A stretch of DNA of 64,000 nt. It comes from Roseomonas mucosa ATCC BAA-692. Lineage in GTDB: Bacteria > Pseudomonadota > Alphaproteobacteria > Acetobacterales > Acetobacteraceae. Below, in pieces: positions 44,713 to 57,240 of the stretch. Within the stretch, counting starts at the first letter, position 1. Each line of letters starts with the position of its first letter. The stretch lies in the NCBI RefSeq assembly GCF_000622225.1, contig NZ_JHWD01000009.1, forward strand, positions 1 to 64,000, written 5' to 3'. The translations under genes were made by a program, and so were the position numbers. The notes beneath the pieces were generated by a model. The model ran no database searches. It was not told where the DNA came from and saw only the letters and a program-made list of their open reading frames with translations.

Positions 44713-47700
44713 ATGTATTTTGATGCGCGCCTGTGGCGCCTGACCAGGGGCCTGCGCCCCGGAATGCTGCTCGGCGTCGTGCTGGGCCTGCTGGCGCTGG
44801 CGGCGGGCATCGCGCGCTTCGCCTTCCTGGGCGTGGCCCTGGCCCGGGTCTTCGCCGGGGAGGGGCTGGTCGGGGCCGCCTGGCCGCTGGCCGGGGCGGT
44901 GCTGGCGGTGCTGCTGCGCGGTGTCCTCGACCATGCCCGCGCCGCCCTGGCGCACCGCCGCCGCGGTGCAGACCAAGCTGCGCGCCGCGCTCTTCGACCG
45001 CATCGCCGCCCTCGGCCCCGCCTGGTTCGCGGGGGAACGCACCGGCGGCGTCATGCTCTCGATGATCGACGGGGTGGAGCAGCTCCAGACCTTCTTCGGC
45101 CAGTACCTGCCGCAGCTCGCCATTGCCGCCTGCGCCCCGGTGGCGATCTTCCTCTTCATCGCCTGGTGGGACGTGCCGGTGGCGCTGGTGCTGCTGACGG
45201 CGGCGCTGCTGACGCTGGTGCTGCCGGCCCTGGTGCATGGCTGGGACAAGCGGGCGGCGCTGGAGCGGCAGAAGGCCTTCAAGGCCTTCGGCGGGGAGTT
45301 CCTCGACGCGGTGCAGGGCCTGCCGACCCTGCAGGCCTTCGGGCAGAGCGCCGCCTATGGCCGCCAGCTCGCGGCAAAGGCCCGCGCCCTCTACCGGACC
45401 ACCTTCCGCGTCCTCGGCCTTTCGGTGATGACGCGCGGCATCACCGACACCGGCATGGCGCTGGGTTCCGCCATCGCGCTGATCCTCGGCGCGCACCGCG
45501 TCGCCAGCGGCGAGATGAGCCTGGAGGCGCTGCTGGTCGTGCTGATGGCCGGCACCGAGATCTTCCGCCCGCTGCGCGACCTGCGCTCCGTGCTGCACCA
45601 GGGCATGATCGGCCAGTCCGCCGCCGCCGGGCTGCACGCGCTGCTGGAGGCTGAGCCCGCCATCGCGCCGGGCGGCACCGCGCTGCGGCTGGGCGAGGCG
45701 GCGCCGGAGATCCGCTTCGAGGGCGTGCGCTTCGCCTATCCCGGCGGGCGGCAGCCGGCGCATGACGGGCTGGACTTCACCATCCGCGGCGGCGAGCGCG
45801 TCGGCCTCGTCGGCCCCAGCGGCGCCGGCAAGTCCTCGGTGATCCGGCTGCTGCTGCGGCAGTTCGACCCGCAGGCGGGCCGCATCCTGATCGGCGGCCA
45901 GGACGTCGCGACGCTGGACCCCGCCGGCATCGCCGCACACGTGGCGATCGTGGCGCAGGACGCCACGCTCTTCCACGGCACGGTGGCGGAAAACCTCCGC
46001 CTGGGCCGTCCGGAGGCGACCCAGGCCGAGCTGGAGGCCGCCTGCCGCGCCGCCAACGCGCATGACTTCATCCAGTCCCTGCCCGGCGGCTACGACGCCC
46101 TGATTGGCGAGCGCGGCGCGCGGCTGTCCGGTGGGCAGCGGCAGCGGCTGGCCATCGCCCGCGCCCTGCTGCGCGACGCGCCGATCCTGATCCTGGACGA
46201 AGCACTTTCCGCCGTGGATGCGGAAAACGAGGCGGTGATCCAGCAGGCGCTGGACCGGCTGATGCAGGGCCGCACCGTGCTGATCCTGGCGCACCGCCTG
46301 TCCAGCGTGATCGGCGCGGACCGCATCCTGGTGCTGTCCGGCGGAAGGGTGGCGGAAAGCGGCACCCATGCTGCGCTGATGCGCCAGGGCGGCATCTACC
46401 GCCAGCTCATGGGCGCCCAGGCCGAGGAAAGAGGGCAGGGGGCGCTGGCCGATGCGCTGCGCCCCGCCGCGGAAAGCCATGCGGCGGCGGAGAGCGAGGC
46501 CGCGCCGGAGCCCGAGGACCTCAACGCCGCCGCCGCCTCGGTCGGCTGGGGCGAGACCCTGTCCAGCCTGATCCGCTACATCCGCCCCTGGCGCGGCAGG
46601 ATGACGCTCACCGTGCTCTTCGGCATCGGCCGCGTCGCCGCCTTCATCGGCGTCGGCGTGCTCGGCGCGCTGCTGATCGCGGCGCTGCGCGACGGCGCGC
46701 CGGTGACGGGCCTCGCCATCGCGCTGGTCATCGCCGCGCCGGTGGCCGGCGGGCTGCACTGGCTGGAATCCTGGCTGGCGCACGACATCGCCTACCGCCT
46801 CCTCGCCGAGATGCGGATCGCGCTCTTCGACCGGCTGGATAGGCTGGGCCCGGCCTATCTGCTGCGGCGTCGGACGGGCGACCTCGTTTCCCTCGCCACC
46901 ACGGATGTCGAGACGGTGGAGTATTTCTACGCCCATACCGTGGCCCCGGCGGTGGTGGCCCTGCTAGTACCGCTGACCGTGCTCGGCGTGCTGGCCTGGG
47001 CCGCCTGGCCGCTGGCCCTCGCCCTGCTGCCCTTCCTGCTCTACGCCGGGCTGGCCCCCACCCTGGCGCGGCGGCGCATCGATGTCCTGGGCGCGGAATC
47101 CCGCGCCGCGCTGGGCGAGCTGGGCGCGCATGTGACCGAGACCATCCAGGGCCTCGGCGACCTGCTGGCCTTCCGGGCCGTGGGCGCGCGGCGCGCGGCC
47201 TTCCTGGCCCGGGTGGCGGCCTACCAGGACCGGCGCCTTTCCCTGATGCAGGACCAGTCCCGCGCCGGGGCGGCGCTGGATGTCGCGACCGGCCTGGGCG
47301 GGCTGGCGGTCGGCGCCGTGGGCGCGGCCCTGGCCGCGTCCGGGCGGCTCGACGCGTCGCTGCTGCCGATGCTGATCCTGCTCGCCATCGCCGCCTTCCT
47401 GCCGGTTTCCGAGATCGCCCAGGTCGGGCGGCAGCTCGCCGACACCATCGCCTCCACGCGAAGGCTGCGCGTGGTGGAACGCGAGCTGCCGGCGGTGGTG
47501 GGCGGCGCCATGGAACCGTCTTCGCCCAAGGGCGGGTCGGCAGTGGCGTTCGAGGCCGTCGGATTCACCTATCCCGGCCGCAGCCGCCCGGCCCTGACCG
47601 GGCTGGACCTCGCCCTGCCCGCCGGGCGCACCGCGGCGCTGGTCGGCCCCTCCGGCGCGGGCAAGTCCACCGTCGCCAGCCTGCTGCTGCGCTTCTGGGA

Positions 47701-48274
47701 CCCGCAGGCGGGGCGCATCCTGCTGGATGGCACCGACCTGCGGGAACTGACGCTGGACGGGCTGCGCCGCCATGTCGCCCTGGTGGCGCAGGATACCTAC
47801 CTGTTCAACGACACGCTGGAGGCTAATATCCGCCTCGCCCGGCCCGAGGCCAGTCCGGCGGCGCTGCAACGCGCCGTGGAACAGGCGGCGCTGGCGGATT
47901 TCGTGGCGGGCCTGCCCCAGGGCCTCGCTACGCCGGTCGGGGAGCGCGGCGTGCAGCTTTCCGGCGGGCAGCGCCAGCGCATCGCGATCGCCCGCGCCTT
48001 CCTGAAGGATGCGCCGGTCCTGGTGCTGGACGAGGCGACCTCGCATCTCGACGCTATCAGCGAGGCCCAGGTGCGGGCGGCGCTGGAGGCGCTGATGCGC
48101 GACCGGACGGTGCTGGTGATCGCCCATCGGCTTTCCACCATCCGCAACGCCGATACCATCCTGGTGATGCAAGGCGGCCGGGTGGTGGAGGCCGGCAACC
48201 ACGCGGCACTCCTGGCGCGGCGGGGTGCCTATGCGCGTCTGGTGTCGTGGCAGATGGATGCGGTGGCGGGGTGA
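44713..48274 (+). pseudogene. Fused CydDC-like ABC exporter with an apparent +1 frameshift near its N-terminus
   Basis: One polypeptide of about 1,186 residues with two TMD-NBD halves. The first part (44713 to about 44955) gives MYFDARLWRLTRGLRPGMLLGVVL... to ...LDHARAALAH with the first membrane helices. The rest continues in the next frame (AAAVQTKLRAALFDRIAALGP). Removing a single C from the CGCCGCCGCG run at 44955-44965 joins them smoothly. NBD1 has GPSGAGKSS, LSGGQRQRLAIARAL, LILDEALSAVD; NBD2 has GPSGAGKST, LSGGQRQRIAIARAF, LVLDEATSHLD. Both NBDs are intact. It resembles thiol-exporting CydDC, normally two genes. It may be a sequencing error rather than a dead gene; a truncated product from GTG 44921 would lack the first helices. 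Confidence 0.75.
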
Positions 48275-48299
48275 TCCCGCGGAGTACCAGTGGTCACCG

Positions 48300-48604
48300 C
48301 CGGGGGAGGCTCCGCCTGCCCCCGGAACCCCCACCGCCGGGGACATCGTATGTCCCCGGACCCCGCCTTTCGCTGGTGCCGGTGGCAAGGATAGTTCCTG
48401 TCCCGATCCCCCGGAACGGGTGTGCCAGCGGGGCTTCCGAAAACAAGATCAGAGGCACGGTTTCCGCGCCGATGGCACCCACAGCCGCCGTAGAGCACAG
48501 CTCTCCCGCGCGGCCAGCCTCAGCGAGCGCCCACTCACCGGACCAGGGCACGCAGTGTCCTGGCGGAGTGGGGGTTTGGGAGCGAGACGGAGCCTTGCCC
48601 CCAA
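48300..48604 (-). repeat. Mosaic hairpin repeat, copy e (B end to A end)
   Basis: Copy between two convergent genes. Outer B hairpin at 48302-48323 (AGGC-TCC-GCCT core), hairpin B at 48339-48357 (GGGGACAT, loop CGT, ATGTCCCC), a degraded central stem near 48487-48510, hairpin A at 48543-48563 (arms CCAGGGCAC and GTGTCCTGG), and outer A hairpin remnant GGAGCC at 48590-48595. Its B end is nearly identical to copy a. Confidence 0.8.
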
Positions 48605-48628
48605 GACGGCCGGAACTGACCCCCGGAC

Positions 48629-48916
48629 TTACTTCAGGTGCTGGGCGAGGTACTTGTTCATCTCGAACATGGTGACCTTGTCCTTGCCGAAGACCTTGCT
48701 CAGCTTGTCGTCGGCCAGGATCTCGCGCTTGTCCTTCGGGTTCTGCAGGTCATGGGCCTTGATGTATTCCCAGACCTTGCTGACGACCTCGCCGCGCGCC
48801 AGCTTGCCTTCGCCGACAACGGCGGCCAGCTCGGGGGAGGGCTGGAGCGGCTGCTGCAGCGCGTTCGGCTTGTCGCTCTTGGCCGCCGGCTTCTTTTCCG
48901 TGGTCTTGGTGCTCAT
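48629..48916 (-). CDS. SWIB/MDM2-domain protein
   Basis: 95 residues. After a Lys/Pro-rich N-terminal tail (STKTTEKKPAAKSDKPNALQQPLQPS) comes a complete SWIB domain: LAAVVGEGKLARGEVVSKVWEYIKAHDLQNPKDKREILADDKLSKVFGKD, ending MFEMNKYLAQHLK. The domain is best known from eukaryotic chromatin remodellers and from chlamydiae, where it is linked to DNA topology. A basic tail with SWIB suggests a small nucleoid-associated protein. ATG 48916 follows GGAG by about seven bases; the TTG before it is unlikely. Confidence 0.88.
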   Translation of the reverse strand: MSTKTTEKKPAAKSDKPNALQQPLQPSPELAAVVGEGKLARGEVVSKVWEYIKAHDLQNPKDKREILADDKLSKVFGKDKVTMFEMNKYLAQHLK

Positions 48917-49167
48917 CAAGTCACTCCGAATCCGTTCCGTCCGAGATACGCGACGGCTTGTTGCACAAGCAGTTCAGGGAGGCGAGGGTTGCGCCCGTCA
49001 CCCCGGCCAGGGCCGTTGACCCGTCTGTGGCGGATGGGACGGGCCCCCGCAACCAATGGCGGCAATGCACGGGATGCTGGCGAAACCCGCCGCCTCTGGC
49101 AAGCCGCATCGCCACGGCGTGGCGATGGGCCTGGAATTTCAGCGGACAAGCGCCGCTCCCGTCCGGT
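48917..49167. other. Intergenic gap between swib gene and peptide importer operon
   Basis: About 250 bases between the divergent-upstream side of the SWIB gene and the 3' end of the importer operon. I see no convincing coding frame, repeat or terminator; it should contain the SWIB promoter, but no clear boxes stand out. Confidence 0.4.
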
Positions 49168-50064
49168 TCAGCGCAGCTTCTGGTCCAGGGCGTCGCGCAG
49201 CCCGTCTCCCAAAAGATTGAAGGCCAGCACCGTCAGGAAGATGGCGAGGCCCGGGAAGAAGGTCAGGTGGTCCGCCACGCCCAGGTAGGAACGCCCATCC
49301 GCCAGCATCGCCCCCCATTCCGGCGAGGGCGGCTGCGCCCCCAGGCCCAGGAAGCTCAGCCCCGCCGCCACCAGGATGGCGGTGCCGATGCGCAGCGAGG
49401 TGGTGACGATCACCCCTGGCAGCGTGCCGGGCAGGATGTGCCGCAGCACCAGCGGCAGGCGCTTCACGCCGATGGAGCGTGCCGCCTGGACATAGAGCGT
49501 CTGCTTCAGCGCCAGCGTGCTGCCGCGCACCACGCGGGCATAGATCGGGATGCTGAACACCGCCACGGCATAGATGACGTTCGCCACGCCCGGCCCCAGC
49601 AGCGCCACCACGGCGATGGCGAGCAGGATGCCGGGAAAGGCCAGCATCACGTCGCAGAGCCGCATCACCAGGCTGTCCACCCAGCCGCCGAAGAAGCCGC
49701 TGACGAGGCCCAGCGCCACGCCGAGCACGCCGCCCAGCATGACCGAGAGGAAGCCGACCGAGAGCGAGATCTGCGCGCCCCAGAGGATGCGGCTGAAGAT
49801 GTCGCGCCCATAGGCATCCGTACCCGCCCAGTGCAGGGCGGAGGGGCCGGCCAGGATGTTGTTGTAGTCGGGCTCCGCCGGGTCGTAGGGCGCGATCCAG
49901 GGCGCGGCGATGGCCGCCAGCACCACCAGCAGGATCAGGCCCCCCGCCACCATGGCCACGCGCTGGCGCAGGAAGCGGCGCCAGAACTCGCCCCAGGGAG
50001 ACTGGATCTCCAGCGGCGCCGTCGTGCCCGTGCCGGCGATGTCGTCGAGGGGAGCGTCGCTCAT
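49168..50064 (-). CDS. gsiD: Peptide/glutathione ABC importer permease, DppC/GsiD type
   Basis: 298-residue inner-membrane permease. The N-terminal cytoplasmic segment ends [22 protein letters not shown]; the conserved [24 protein letters not shown] block and the EAA-like [28 protein letters not shown] follow. [18 protein letters not shown] is the DppC-family signature near 235. ATG 50064 overlaps the previous stop by four bases. It is the last of four genes in gsiA-B-C-D order. Substrate could be glutathione, dipeptides or another oligopeptide. Confidence 0.88.
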   Translation of the reverse strand: MSDAPLDDIAGTGTTAPLEIQSPWGEFWRRFLRQRVAMVAGGLILLVVLAAIAAPWIAPYDPAEPDYNNILAGPSALHWAGTDAYGRDIFSRILWGAQISLSVGFLSVMLGGVLGVALGLVSGFFGGWVDSLVMRLCDVMLAFPGILLAIAVVALLGPGVANVIYAVAVFSIPIYARVVRGSTLALKQTLYVQAARSIGVKRLPLVLRHILPGTLPGVIVTTSLRIGTAILVAAGLSFLGLGAQPPSPEWGAMLADGRSYLGVADHLTFFPGLAIFLTVLAFNLLGDGLRDALDQKLR

Positions 50065-50981
50065 TTCAGGCGAATCTCCGGGTTCACCACGGCGTAGAGC
50101 TGGTCCACGACGAGGTTGATGAGGACGAATTCCAGGGCGAAGAGCAGGATCAGCGCCTGGATCACGGGATAGTCGCGGTAGGAGACGCTGTCGATCAGCA
50201 GCCGCCCCAGCCCGGGCCAGGCGAAGACCGTCTCGATCACGATGGCGCCGCCGAGCAGCGTGCCGAATTCCAGCCCGGTCATGGTGATCACCGGGATCAG
50301 CGCGTTGCGCAGCGTGTGGTGCCAGACCACGCGCCGCTCCGGCACGCCCTTCATGCGGGCGGTGCGGACATAGTCCTCCGACGCCACCTCGACATAGGCG
50401 GAGCGCGAGAAGCGCGCCAGGATCGCCGCCACCGTGGTGCCCAGGGTGAAGCCCGGCATGATGAAGCTGGTCCAGCCCTCGTAGCCGCCGGTCGGCAGCC
50501 AGCCGAGCCGCACGGAGAAGACGTTGATCAGCAACAGGCCCAGCCAGAAGGAGGGAAAGGAGATGCCGGAAACGGCGAAGACCATTCCCAGCCGGTCCTG
50601 CCACCGGTTGCGCTTCACGCCGGAGACCACGCCGATCAGCACGCCGACGACGGTGGCCCAGGCCATGGCCACCACCGTCAGCCAGAAGGTCGGCATGAAG
50701 CGCTCGCCGATCTCCTCCGCCACCGGACGCTTGGTCTTGGTGGAACGGCCGAGGTCGCCCTGCAGCGTGTTCCCCATGTAGCGCAGGTACTGGTTCCAGA
50801 TGGGCCGGTCGAGGCCCATCTCCTCGCGCACCAGGGCCACGTCCTGCGCCGTCGCATCCGGCCCGGCGACCAGCCGCGCCGGATCGCCCGGCAGCAGGCG
50901 GACGAAGGCGAAGACGAAGATCGACACCGCGACCAGAACCGGCACGGCGCCGAGCAGGCGGCGCAGGGCGTAGCCGAGCAT
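50061..50981 (-). CDS. gsiC: Peptide/glutathione ABC importer permease, DppB/GsiC type
   Basis: 306 residues, the same length as E. coli GsiC. Starts [35 protein letters not shown], the DppB-family pattern, with six hydrophobic segments and the EAA-like [28 protein letters not shown] loop. Its start overlaps the binding-protein stop by one base (TGATG). It pairs with the downstream DppC-type permease. Confidence 0.9.
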   Translation of the reverse strand: MLGYALRRLLGAVPVLVAVSIFVFAFVRLLPGDPARLVAGPDATAQDVALVREEMGLDRPIWNQYLRYMGNTLQGDLGRSTKTKRPVAEEIGERFMPTFWLTVVAMAWATVVGVLIGVVSGVKRNRWQDRLGMVFAVSGISFPSFWLGLLLINVFSVRLGWLPTGGYEGWTSFIMPGFTLGTTVAAILARFSRSAYVEVASEDYVRTARMKGVPERRVVWHHTLRNALIPVITMTGLEFGTLLGGAIVIETVFAWPGLGRLLIDSVSYRDYPVIQALILLFALEFVLINLVVDQLYAVVNPEIRLK

Positions 50982-52540
50982 CAGGAGAGTGCCGCTTCCT
51001 CGATGAGCAGGCCGCCGTCAGGGATGCGGTACATCCCGGTCAACTTCTTGCTCCTGGCCGACAGCACGTTCTCGACGCCAAGGAAGATCCAGGGCGCGTC
51101 CTTCCAGATCTTCACCTGGGCATCCTTGTACAGCGCCTCGCGCTTCGCCGGGTCGGCGGTGGCGATGGCGGCCTCCAGCGCCTTGTCGACATCGGGGTTG
51201 CTGTAATAGGCGGTGTTGTAGAGCTTGGGCGGGAAGCCCTGGCCCCAGAGCAGCGGGCGCAGTCCCCAGTCGGCATCGCCGGTCGAGGAGGACCAGCCGC
51301 CATAATAGGTCTGAATCTGCGCGTCCTCCGGCTTCTGCACCGACCAGATGCGGTCCTGCAGCACGCCGGTCTCCATCGGCATGACGTTCACCTTCACGCC
51401 GACGGCGGCGAGCTGCTGCTGCATGAACTGCATGCCGCGCTGCGCCAGCGTGTTGTTCTGCGCCCACATCTCCGTCTCGAAGCCGTTCGGGTAGCCGGCC
51501 TCGGCCAGCAACCGCTTCGCCTTGGCGACGTCGTATGCATAGGGCTCCTGCCGGCTGTAGAAGCCCAGCTTCGGCGGGATCGGCGCGTCGAGGGGCTGCG
51601 CGAAGCCGTTATAGACGACCTTGGCATAGGCCTCCTTGTTCACGGCATGGTTCAGCGCCTGCCGCACCCGCACGTCGCTGAACGGCTTCTTCATGCAGTT
51701 CATCGAGACATAGCGCGCGATGATCGACGGGCTGTCCACGATCTCGACATTCGGGCTGCGCTGCACCACCGCGGCCATCTCCGGCGGCAGCGGGTAGATG
51801 AAATGCGCCTCGCCGGTCTGCAGCATGGCGATGCGCGCGCCGTTCTCCGGCACGGAGCGGAAGGTCACCGTCTCCACCTTCGGCAGGCCGGGCTTCCAGT
51901 AGCCGGTGTTCTTCTTCACCTTCAGCGTGTCGGCGTTCCAGGACACGAAGGTGAAGGGGCCGGTGCCAACCGGGTTGCGCCCGATCTCCTTGCCGAACTG
52001 CGCGATCGCCTTGGGGCTCAGCATCATGCCGGCCGGGTGCGCGATGGTGTTCACGAAGGCGCCGAAGGGCTCCTTCAGGATCACGCGCGCGGTCAGCGGG
52101 TCCACCACCTCGACCCGGTCGAGCATGGCGAGCAGGCTCTGCCGCTTCAGCCGGTTCTCCGGATTGGCGACGCGCTCGAAATTCGCCTTCACCGCCTGGG
52201 CATCGAAAGGCGTGCCGTCGTGGAAGGAGATGCCCTGGCGCAGCTTGAAGGTGAAGACCTTCGCGCTGTCGTCGGCGGTGTAGCTCTCGGCCAGCACGGG
52301 GATGAGCTTCATCTCCGGATCGAAGCCATAGAGGCCCTGCAGCATCAGCCGGCAGGCCGACTGCGACAGCGTGTCGTTGACATCGGCTGGGTCCAGGCCG
52401 GTCAGGTTGTCGGGCACGCCGACCACGAGGTCGTTGGCGGCGGCCTGGGCCGGCGTCACCTGGCCCAGCCAGGGCAGGGCGGCGCTCACGCCCAGCGCGC
52501 CCATCAGGGCGCGGCGGCGGATGGCGGGGAAGTCGGTCAC
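50981..52540 (-). CDS. gsiB: Peptide/glutathione-binding periplasmic protein, GsiB-like
   Basis: 519-residue binding protein of the DppA/GsiB family. The leader [27 protein letters not shown] may be Tat-type. Family blocks are [51 protein letters not shown] and [15 protein letters not shown] choose GTG 52540 because GAGGAGG lies six to eight bases before it; an ATG 30 bases upstream would run through that site. Glutathione is suggested by gene order and lengths, but the ligand is not certain. Confidence 0.87.
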   Translation of the reverse strand: MTDFPAIRRRALMGALGVSAALPWLGQVTPAQAAANDLVVGVPDNLTGLDPADVNDTLSQSACRLMLQGLYGFDPEMKLIPVLAESYTADDSAKVFTFKLRQGISFHDGTPFDAQAVKANFERVANPENRLKRQSLLAMLDRVEVVDPLTARVILKEPFGAFVNTIAHPAGMMLSPKAIAQFGKEIGRNPVGTGPFTFVSWNADTLKVKKNTGYWKPGLPKVETVTFRSVPENGARIAMLQTGEAHFIYPLPPEMAAVVQRSPNVEIVDSPSIIARYVSMNCMKKPFSDVRVRQALNHAVNKEAYAKVVYNGFAQPLDAPIPPKLGFYSRQEPYAYDVAKAKRLLAEAGYPNGFETEMWAQNNTLAQRGMQFMQQQLAAVGVKVNVMPMETGVLQDRIWSVQKPEDAQIQTYYGGWSSSTGDADWGLRPLLWGQGFPPKLYNTAYYSNPDVDKALEAAIATADPAKREALYKDAQVKIWKDAPWIFLGVENVLSARSKKLTGMYRIPDGGLLIEEAALS

Positions 52541-52645
52541 GAAATCCTCCTCTTCAAGCGTGATGACCACAAGCCGGAACGGCCGGAGGTCCGGATCACG
52601 CGAACAAACACGCGGCGTGCCGGCCGGAGGCCTCGGTTCACGCGA

Positions 52646-54550
<1,905 letters not shown>

Positions 54551-54883
54551 ATCCCAGGCAGAGCGGGGGGCGACGCGGAAGTCTGGCCTGTCCGGCCTGG
54601 AAGCGGGAACAAGGGAGCGGCCGGAACCTCCCAGCCCCGGCTCCCCAGCCCACAAGCGCCGCCTTCTAGCTTCCCGCGGCCGGTTCGACCAGAGGCAGGC
54701 AAGGGGTTGCGTATTTCGCGCGAAAACCAGGGGGAATTTCAGCGACGCACAAGGGACGGCTTCGGTTTTTCGGCAAATCACGCAGAAACAGGTTGACTCT
54801 CCGCCGGTCGGCGCCGAATTGCGGTTCATCGACTGCGTGTTCCACGCAAAATGCCGGCGCCCTGGGGCGCAAGGGGAGGACCC
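54551..54883. promoter_or_regulatory. Divergent control region between gsiA and kdgT
   Basis: 333 bases without a gene. It holds a perfect 12-base palindrome TTTCGCGCGAAA (54714-54725) and a perfect dyad TGCGTG-TTC-CACGCA (54834-54848), 36 bases before the kdgT start. A TTGACT (54793-54798) could be a -35 box. The right-hand dyad is a candidate operator for the DeoR-family regulator encoded by the kdgT operon; the left one is closer to gsiA. Confidence 0.5.
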
Positions 54884-55906
54884 ATGCAACTGCCCATCAA
54901 GCGTGCCATCGAGAAGGTCCCGGGCGGCATGATGGTCGTTCCCCTGGCGCTGGGCGCCGTCATCGCGACCTTCTTCCCGGACACGTCGAAATTCTTCGGC
55001 TCCTTCACCGGTGCGCTCTTCACCGGCTCGCTGACCATCCTGGCGGTCTTCTATGTCTGCATGGGTGCCAGCATCGACTTCAAGGCGACGCCCTATATCC
55101 TGAAGAAAGGCGGCACCCTGTTCGCGGTGAAGATCGGCATGGCCATGCTGATGGGCGTGGTCTTCGGCCACTTCCTGGGCGAGGCGCCGGTCGGCTCCGG
55201 CCTTTTCGCGGGGCTTTCCACCCTGGCCATCGTGGCGGCGATGAACGACACCAACGGCGGCCTCTACATGGCGCTGATGGGCCAGTACGGGGAGCCGCGC
55301 GATGTCGGCGCCTATACGGTGATGACGCTGGAATCCGGCCCCTTCCTGACCATGGTGACGCTGGGCGTGGCAGGCCTCTCGGCCTTTCCCTGGCCGACCC
55401 TGGTGGGCTCCATCCTGCCGCTGGTGGTGGGCATGATCCTGGGCAACCTCGACCGCGAGATGCGCGGCTTCCTCAGCCGCGCCATCCCGGTGATGATCCC
55501 CTTCTTCGCCTTCGCGCTGGGCAGCGGCCTCGACCTGGCCAAGGTCTGGCAGGCCGGGCTTCTCGGCCTGGGCCTGGGCCTCGCCGTGGTGGTGGTCACC
55601 GGCATCCCGCTCTTCCTGGCCGACCGCGCCATCGGCGGCACGGGCGTCGCCGGTGTCGCGGCCGCCTCCACCGCCGGCAACGCGGCGGCGGTGCCAGCCA
55701 TCGTGGCCTCCGCCAACCCCGTCTATGCCGAGGCCGCCGCCCATGCCACCGTGCTGGTCGCCGCGGCGGTGATCGTGACCACGGTGCTGGTGCCGCTGCT
55801 GACCGCCTGGACCGCCCGGCGCACCGGCCGCCCGCCGGCGCCGGACACGGCATCGGCCGAAAGCGGAGCCGGACGGACGGCGCCGCTGCGGGCGCGGCAC
55901 GGCTGA
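54884..55906 (+). CDS. kdgT: 2-keto-3-deoxygluconate permease (KdgT family)
   Basis: 340-residue inner-membrane carrier. [32 protein letters not shown] is the KdgT-family opening; [19 protein letters not shown] is the conserved transport motif; about ten hydrophobic segments follow. ATG 54884 follows GGGGAGG. The gene sits two bases before an acid-sugar kinase gene, so its substrate is more likely the acid sugar used by that kinase (such as threonate or erythronate) than 2-keto-3-deoxygluconate. That is inference. Confidence 0.9.
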   Translation: MQLPIKRAIEKVPGGMMVVPLALGAVIATFFPDTSKFFGSFTGALFTGSLTILAVFYVCMGASIDFKATPYILKKGGTLFAVKIGMAMLMGVVFGHFLGEAPVGSGLFAGLSTLAIVAAMNDTNGGLYMALMGQYGEPRDVGAYTVMTLESGPFLTMVTLGVAGLSAFPWPTLVGSILPLVVGMILGNLDREMRGFLSRAIPVMIPFFAFALGSGLDLAKVWQAGLLGLGLGLAVVVVTGIPLFLADRAIGGTGVAGVAAASTAGNAAAVPAIVASANPVYAEAAAHATVLVAAAVIVTTVLVPLLTAWTARRTGRPPAPDTASAESGAGRTAPLRARHG

Positions 55907-55908
55907 GG

Positions 55909-57240
55909 ATGGCCATGGACGGCACGCCCACCCCACCTTCGCGCTGGCTGATCCTGGCGGACGACCTGACGGGAGCGGCGGACTGCGCGATCGCCTTCGC
56001 GCGGCGCGGGCTGGAGGCTGGGGTAGGCTGGCATGCCAGCCTGGACCAGGCCGCGCCGGAAAGGGCGGATGATCCGGAGCAGGCGGGCGGCAGGGTGCTG
56101 GCGGTGGATGCCGACAGCCGCCGCCTGTCCCCCGGGGCGGCCGCCGCCCGGCACACGGCCCTGCTGGCGCGGCTGCACAGCCCGGGACCCCTGCCCGCGC
56201 CGGGGCTGATCAAGAAGATCGACTCCACCCTGCGCGGCCAGCCGGTGGCGGAACTCGCGGCCACATTGCGGGCCCTGCGCGCCGTCTCCGGCCCCCGGCT
56301 GGCCGTCGTCGCCCCGGCCTTTCCCGGCACCGGCCGCACGACGCGCGACGGGCGCATCCACCTGGACGGCACGCCGCTGGAGCAGACGCCGCTCTGGGCG
56401 CGCGACCACAGCTATCCCAGCGCGCACCTGCCGGAAGTGCTGCGCGCCGCGGGGCTGCGCAACGCCGCCCTGTCGCTGGCCGTGCTGCGCGACGAGGCCG
56501 CCCTGGCCGCCGCCTTGCGCCAGGCCCTGGACGAGGCCCTGGACGGGCGGCTGGAAGCGGTGGTCTGCGACGCCGAGACGCCCGAGGATCTGGATCGCCT
56601 CGCCCGTGCCAGCCTGCCCCTGGCCGGAGCGCTGTTCTGGGTCGGCTCGGGCGGCATCGCCGCCGCCCTGGCCGGGGTCCTGCCGGCACGGGACACCGCC
56701 CCCGTGCCGGCCCTGCCGCGCAGCGGCGCCGGCGTGCTGCTGGTGGTGGGCAGCGTCGCCGAGGCCTCCCGCAACGCCGCCGCGCGGCTGGTGGCGGAAG
56801 GCGCCGTGACCCCCTTCACCGTCGCCCCCGCCCTGCTGCGTGCCGGTCCCGCCGATCCGGGCTGGGCACCGCTGGCCGCGGAGATCGCCGGCTCCCTGTC
56901 CCAGGGGCGCGACACGCTGGTGCAGATCGCCTCCGATCCCGCCGCCGACCTGCGCCAGGGCGCGGCCCTGGCCGAGGCCCTGGCCCTGCTCCTGGCCCCG
57001 GCCGGAGCGTGCATGGCCGGCCTCTTCGCCACTGGCGGCGAGACCGCCTGCGCCCTGCTCACCGGCCTCGGCGTGCATGGCATCCGCCTGCTGGAGGAGG
57101 TGGAGCCCGGCGTGCCGCTCGGCATCACCCGGGGGGCGCTGCGCGTCCCGGTGATGACCAAGGCCGGCGCCTTCGGCCATGAACGCAGCCTGCTGAACAG
57201 CCTCGCCCGCCTGCACGACCTTCTCGGAAAACGGACATGA
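55909..57240 (+). CDS. dtnK: Four-carbon acid sugar kinase (DUF1537 family), D-threonate kinase-like
   Basis: 443 residues. The N-terminal domain has LILADDLTGAADCAIAFA and GLIKKIDSTLRGQP, the sugar-binding motifs; the C-terminal nucleotide domain has LLVVGSVAEASRNAAARL and FATGGETACALL. DUF1537 proteins phosphorylate acid sugars such as D-threonate, D-erythronate or 3-oxo-tetronates. Direct coupling (ATGA overlap) to a PdxA2-type dehydrogenase matches the described D-threonate pathway, which leads to dihydroxyacetone phosphate. Kinase specificity cannot be read from sequence. Confidence 0.85.
   Translation: MAMDGTPTPPSRWLILADDLTGAADCAIAFARRGLEAGVGWHASLDQAAPERADDPEQAGGRVLAVDADSRRLSPGAAAARHTALLARLHSPGPLPAPGLIKKIDSTLRGQPVAELAATLRALRAVSGPRLAVVAPAFPGTGRTTRDGRIHLDGTPLEQTPLWARDHSYPSAHLPEVLRAAGLRNAALSLAVLRDEAALAAALRQALDEALDGRLEAVVCDAETPEDLDRLARASLPLAGALFWVGSGGIAAALAGVLPARDTAPVPALPRSGAGVLLVVGSVAEASRNAAARLVAEGAVTPFTVAPALLRAGPADPGWAPLAAEIAGSLSQGRDTLVQIASDPAADLRQGAALAEALALLLAPAGACMAGLFATGGETACALLTGLGVHGIRLLEEVEPGVPLGITRGALRVPVMTKAGAFGHERSLLNSLARLHDLLGKRT

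Noticed and set aside
48917-49167. A possible extra small gene on the minus strand before the SWIB gene
   Set aside because: No ribosome site, no motif and no operon coupling.
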